Assembly: GCA_947457605.1 (NCBI GenBank)
Contig: CANGWP010000004.1
Span: 1 to 30,186 of the forward strand
Direction of reading: 5' to 3'
Length of the DNA: 30,186 nt
DNA from: Bdellovibrionales bacterium
Lineage (GTDB): Bacteria; Bdellovibrionota; UBA1018; CAIMNF01
Made by a program: the position numbers and the translations under genes. The notes under the pieces were generated by a model. It had not been told where the DNA came from. It worked only from the letters and a program-made list of their open reading frames with translations, and ran no database searches. Shown here piece after piece: positions 29,971 through 30,186 of this stretch (the first letter of the stretch is position 1; each line of letters begins with the position of its first letter).

Positions 29971-30186
29971 AGACCCAGTGGATGGAATCCCCGATGGCCT
30001 ACCTTGGACCGGAACTGAAACCCCATTTCATTCTTTCGAAATGGAGGATAGAGGGCTCGGCTCTCGTTGCCTTCCGGGGGCCTTGTGATGTGAAGACGGA
30101 GCACCTTGTGGACTGGGAGGATCGTTTTCAGAGTGATTTCATCCGCGCGCGCGAAATGGTTCATTTTCTAGGTGAGTTTTTTGGAA
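29967..30186 (+). CDS. DUF366 family protein, cut by the window end
   Basis: The first 73 residues are visible. LKPHFILSKWRIEGSALVAF, RGPCDVKTEHLVDWEDRF and REMVHFLGEFF match the characteristic pattern of DUF366 (COG2029), mainly known from archaea and some bacteria: G-x-x-L-x-x-H, FRGPCDV, MVDLED, and M-L/V-H-F. Function unknown. ATG 29967 overlaps the queC stop, so it is translationally coupled to queC, pointing to a role linked to preQ0 or queuosine; that link is inferred from context only. The rest of the gene is outside the window. Confidence 0.8.
   Translation, partial: MKTQWMESPMAYLGPELKPHFILSKWRIEGSALVAFRGPCDVKTEHLVDWEDRFQSDFIRAREMVHFLGEFFG

Noticed and set aside
1..30186. CRISPR array, prophage or defence island
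   Set aside because: No spaced direct repeats, phage structural genes, restriction enzymes or toxin-antitoxin pairs could be recognised.

Overview
The window is a densely packed Gram-negative bacterial chromosome segment of moderately high GC. It carries core housekeeping genes (hisS, valS, dut, pfkA, nadE, serB, lipB, queC, rpmG, rpmE2) mixed with outer-membrane, lipoprotein and secreted-protein genes. An outer membrane is indicated by two probable beta-barrel proteins, MlaE/MlaD lipid-transport parts and a lipobox protein. The mixture (CpaF/Tad ATPase, secreted metzincin lipoprotein, RRM protein, type-2 ValRS, zinc-free L31/L33) suggests a Bdellovibrionota-like or other former-deltaproteobacterial organism. 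This is an inference from gene content only; no rRNA or other marker is present.

Layout. 1-2.2 kb: cupredoxin-like protein, CpaF ATPase and a translationally coupled but broken secreted-protein gene. 2.2-5.8 kb: HIT hydrolase (minus), then RRM protein, NAD synthetase and phosphofructokinase. 5.85-6.27 kb: remnants of a mobile element. 6.3-9.8 kb: PAP2 phosphatase (minus), OPA-type transporter and Pif1-like helicase. 9.8-13.5 kb: DUF971 protein (minus), CDP-alcohol phosphatidyltransferase, MlaE and a long MCE protein. 13.6-14.3 kb: ribosomal proteins L33 and L31B, a strong terminator and a structured repeat. 14.5-18.0 kb: DUF4234-like membrane protein and SerB (minus), HisRS, DUF2288 and a secreted protein (minus). 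18.1-23.3 kb: dUTPase, outer-membrane protein, ferritin-like and EVE proteins (minus), a second outer-membrane protein, CsgG/FlgT-like lipoprotein, LipB and a small membrane protein. 23.35-23.54 kb: a second copy of the short mobile element. 23.6-30.2 kb: metzincin lipoprotein, ValRS, a second structured repeat, RimI (minus), HD phosphohydrolase, QueC and a partial DUF366 protein.

Three patterns are not explained by gene content. (1) At least six genes have a TTGNNN / TGnTAGNNT-type promoter whose -10 box ends only 6-8 nt before the start codon, so their mRNAs should be leaderless; genes inside operons and those with real leaders carry Shine-Dalgarno sequences. (2) Two intergenic repeats of about 105-115 bp share a core, while their long outer arms and an inner hairpin differ in sequence but stay self-complementary, i.e. 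they covary. (3) Two ~190-197 bp elements have ~24 bp terminal inverted repeats; a fifth copy of that end lies directly after what looks like the C-terminal remnant of a transposase.

I see no tRNA, rRNA, CRISPR array or intact insertion sequence. I do not see one complete new multi-gene system; the promoter pattern and the covarying repeat are the strongest candidates for something undescribed.
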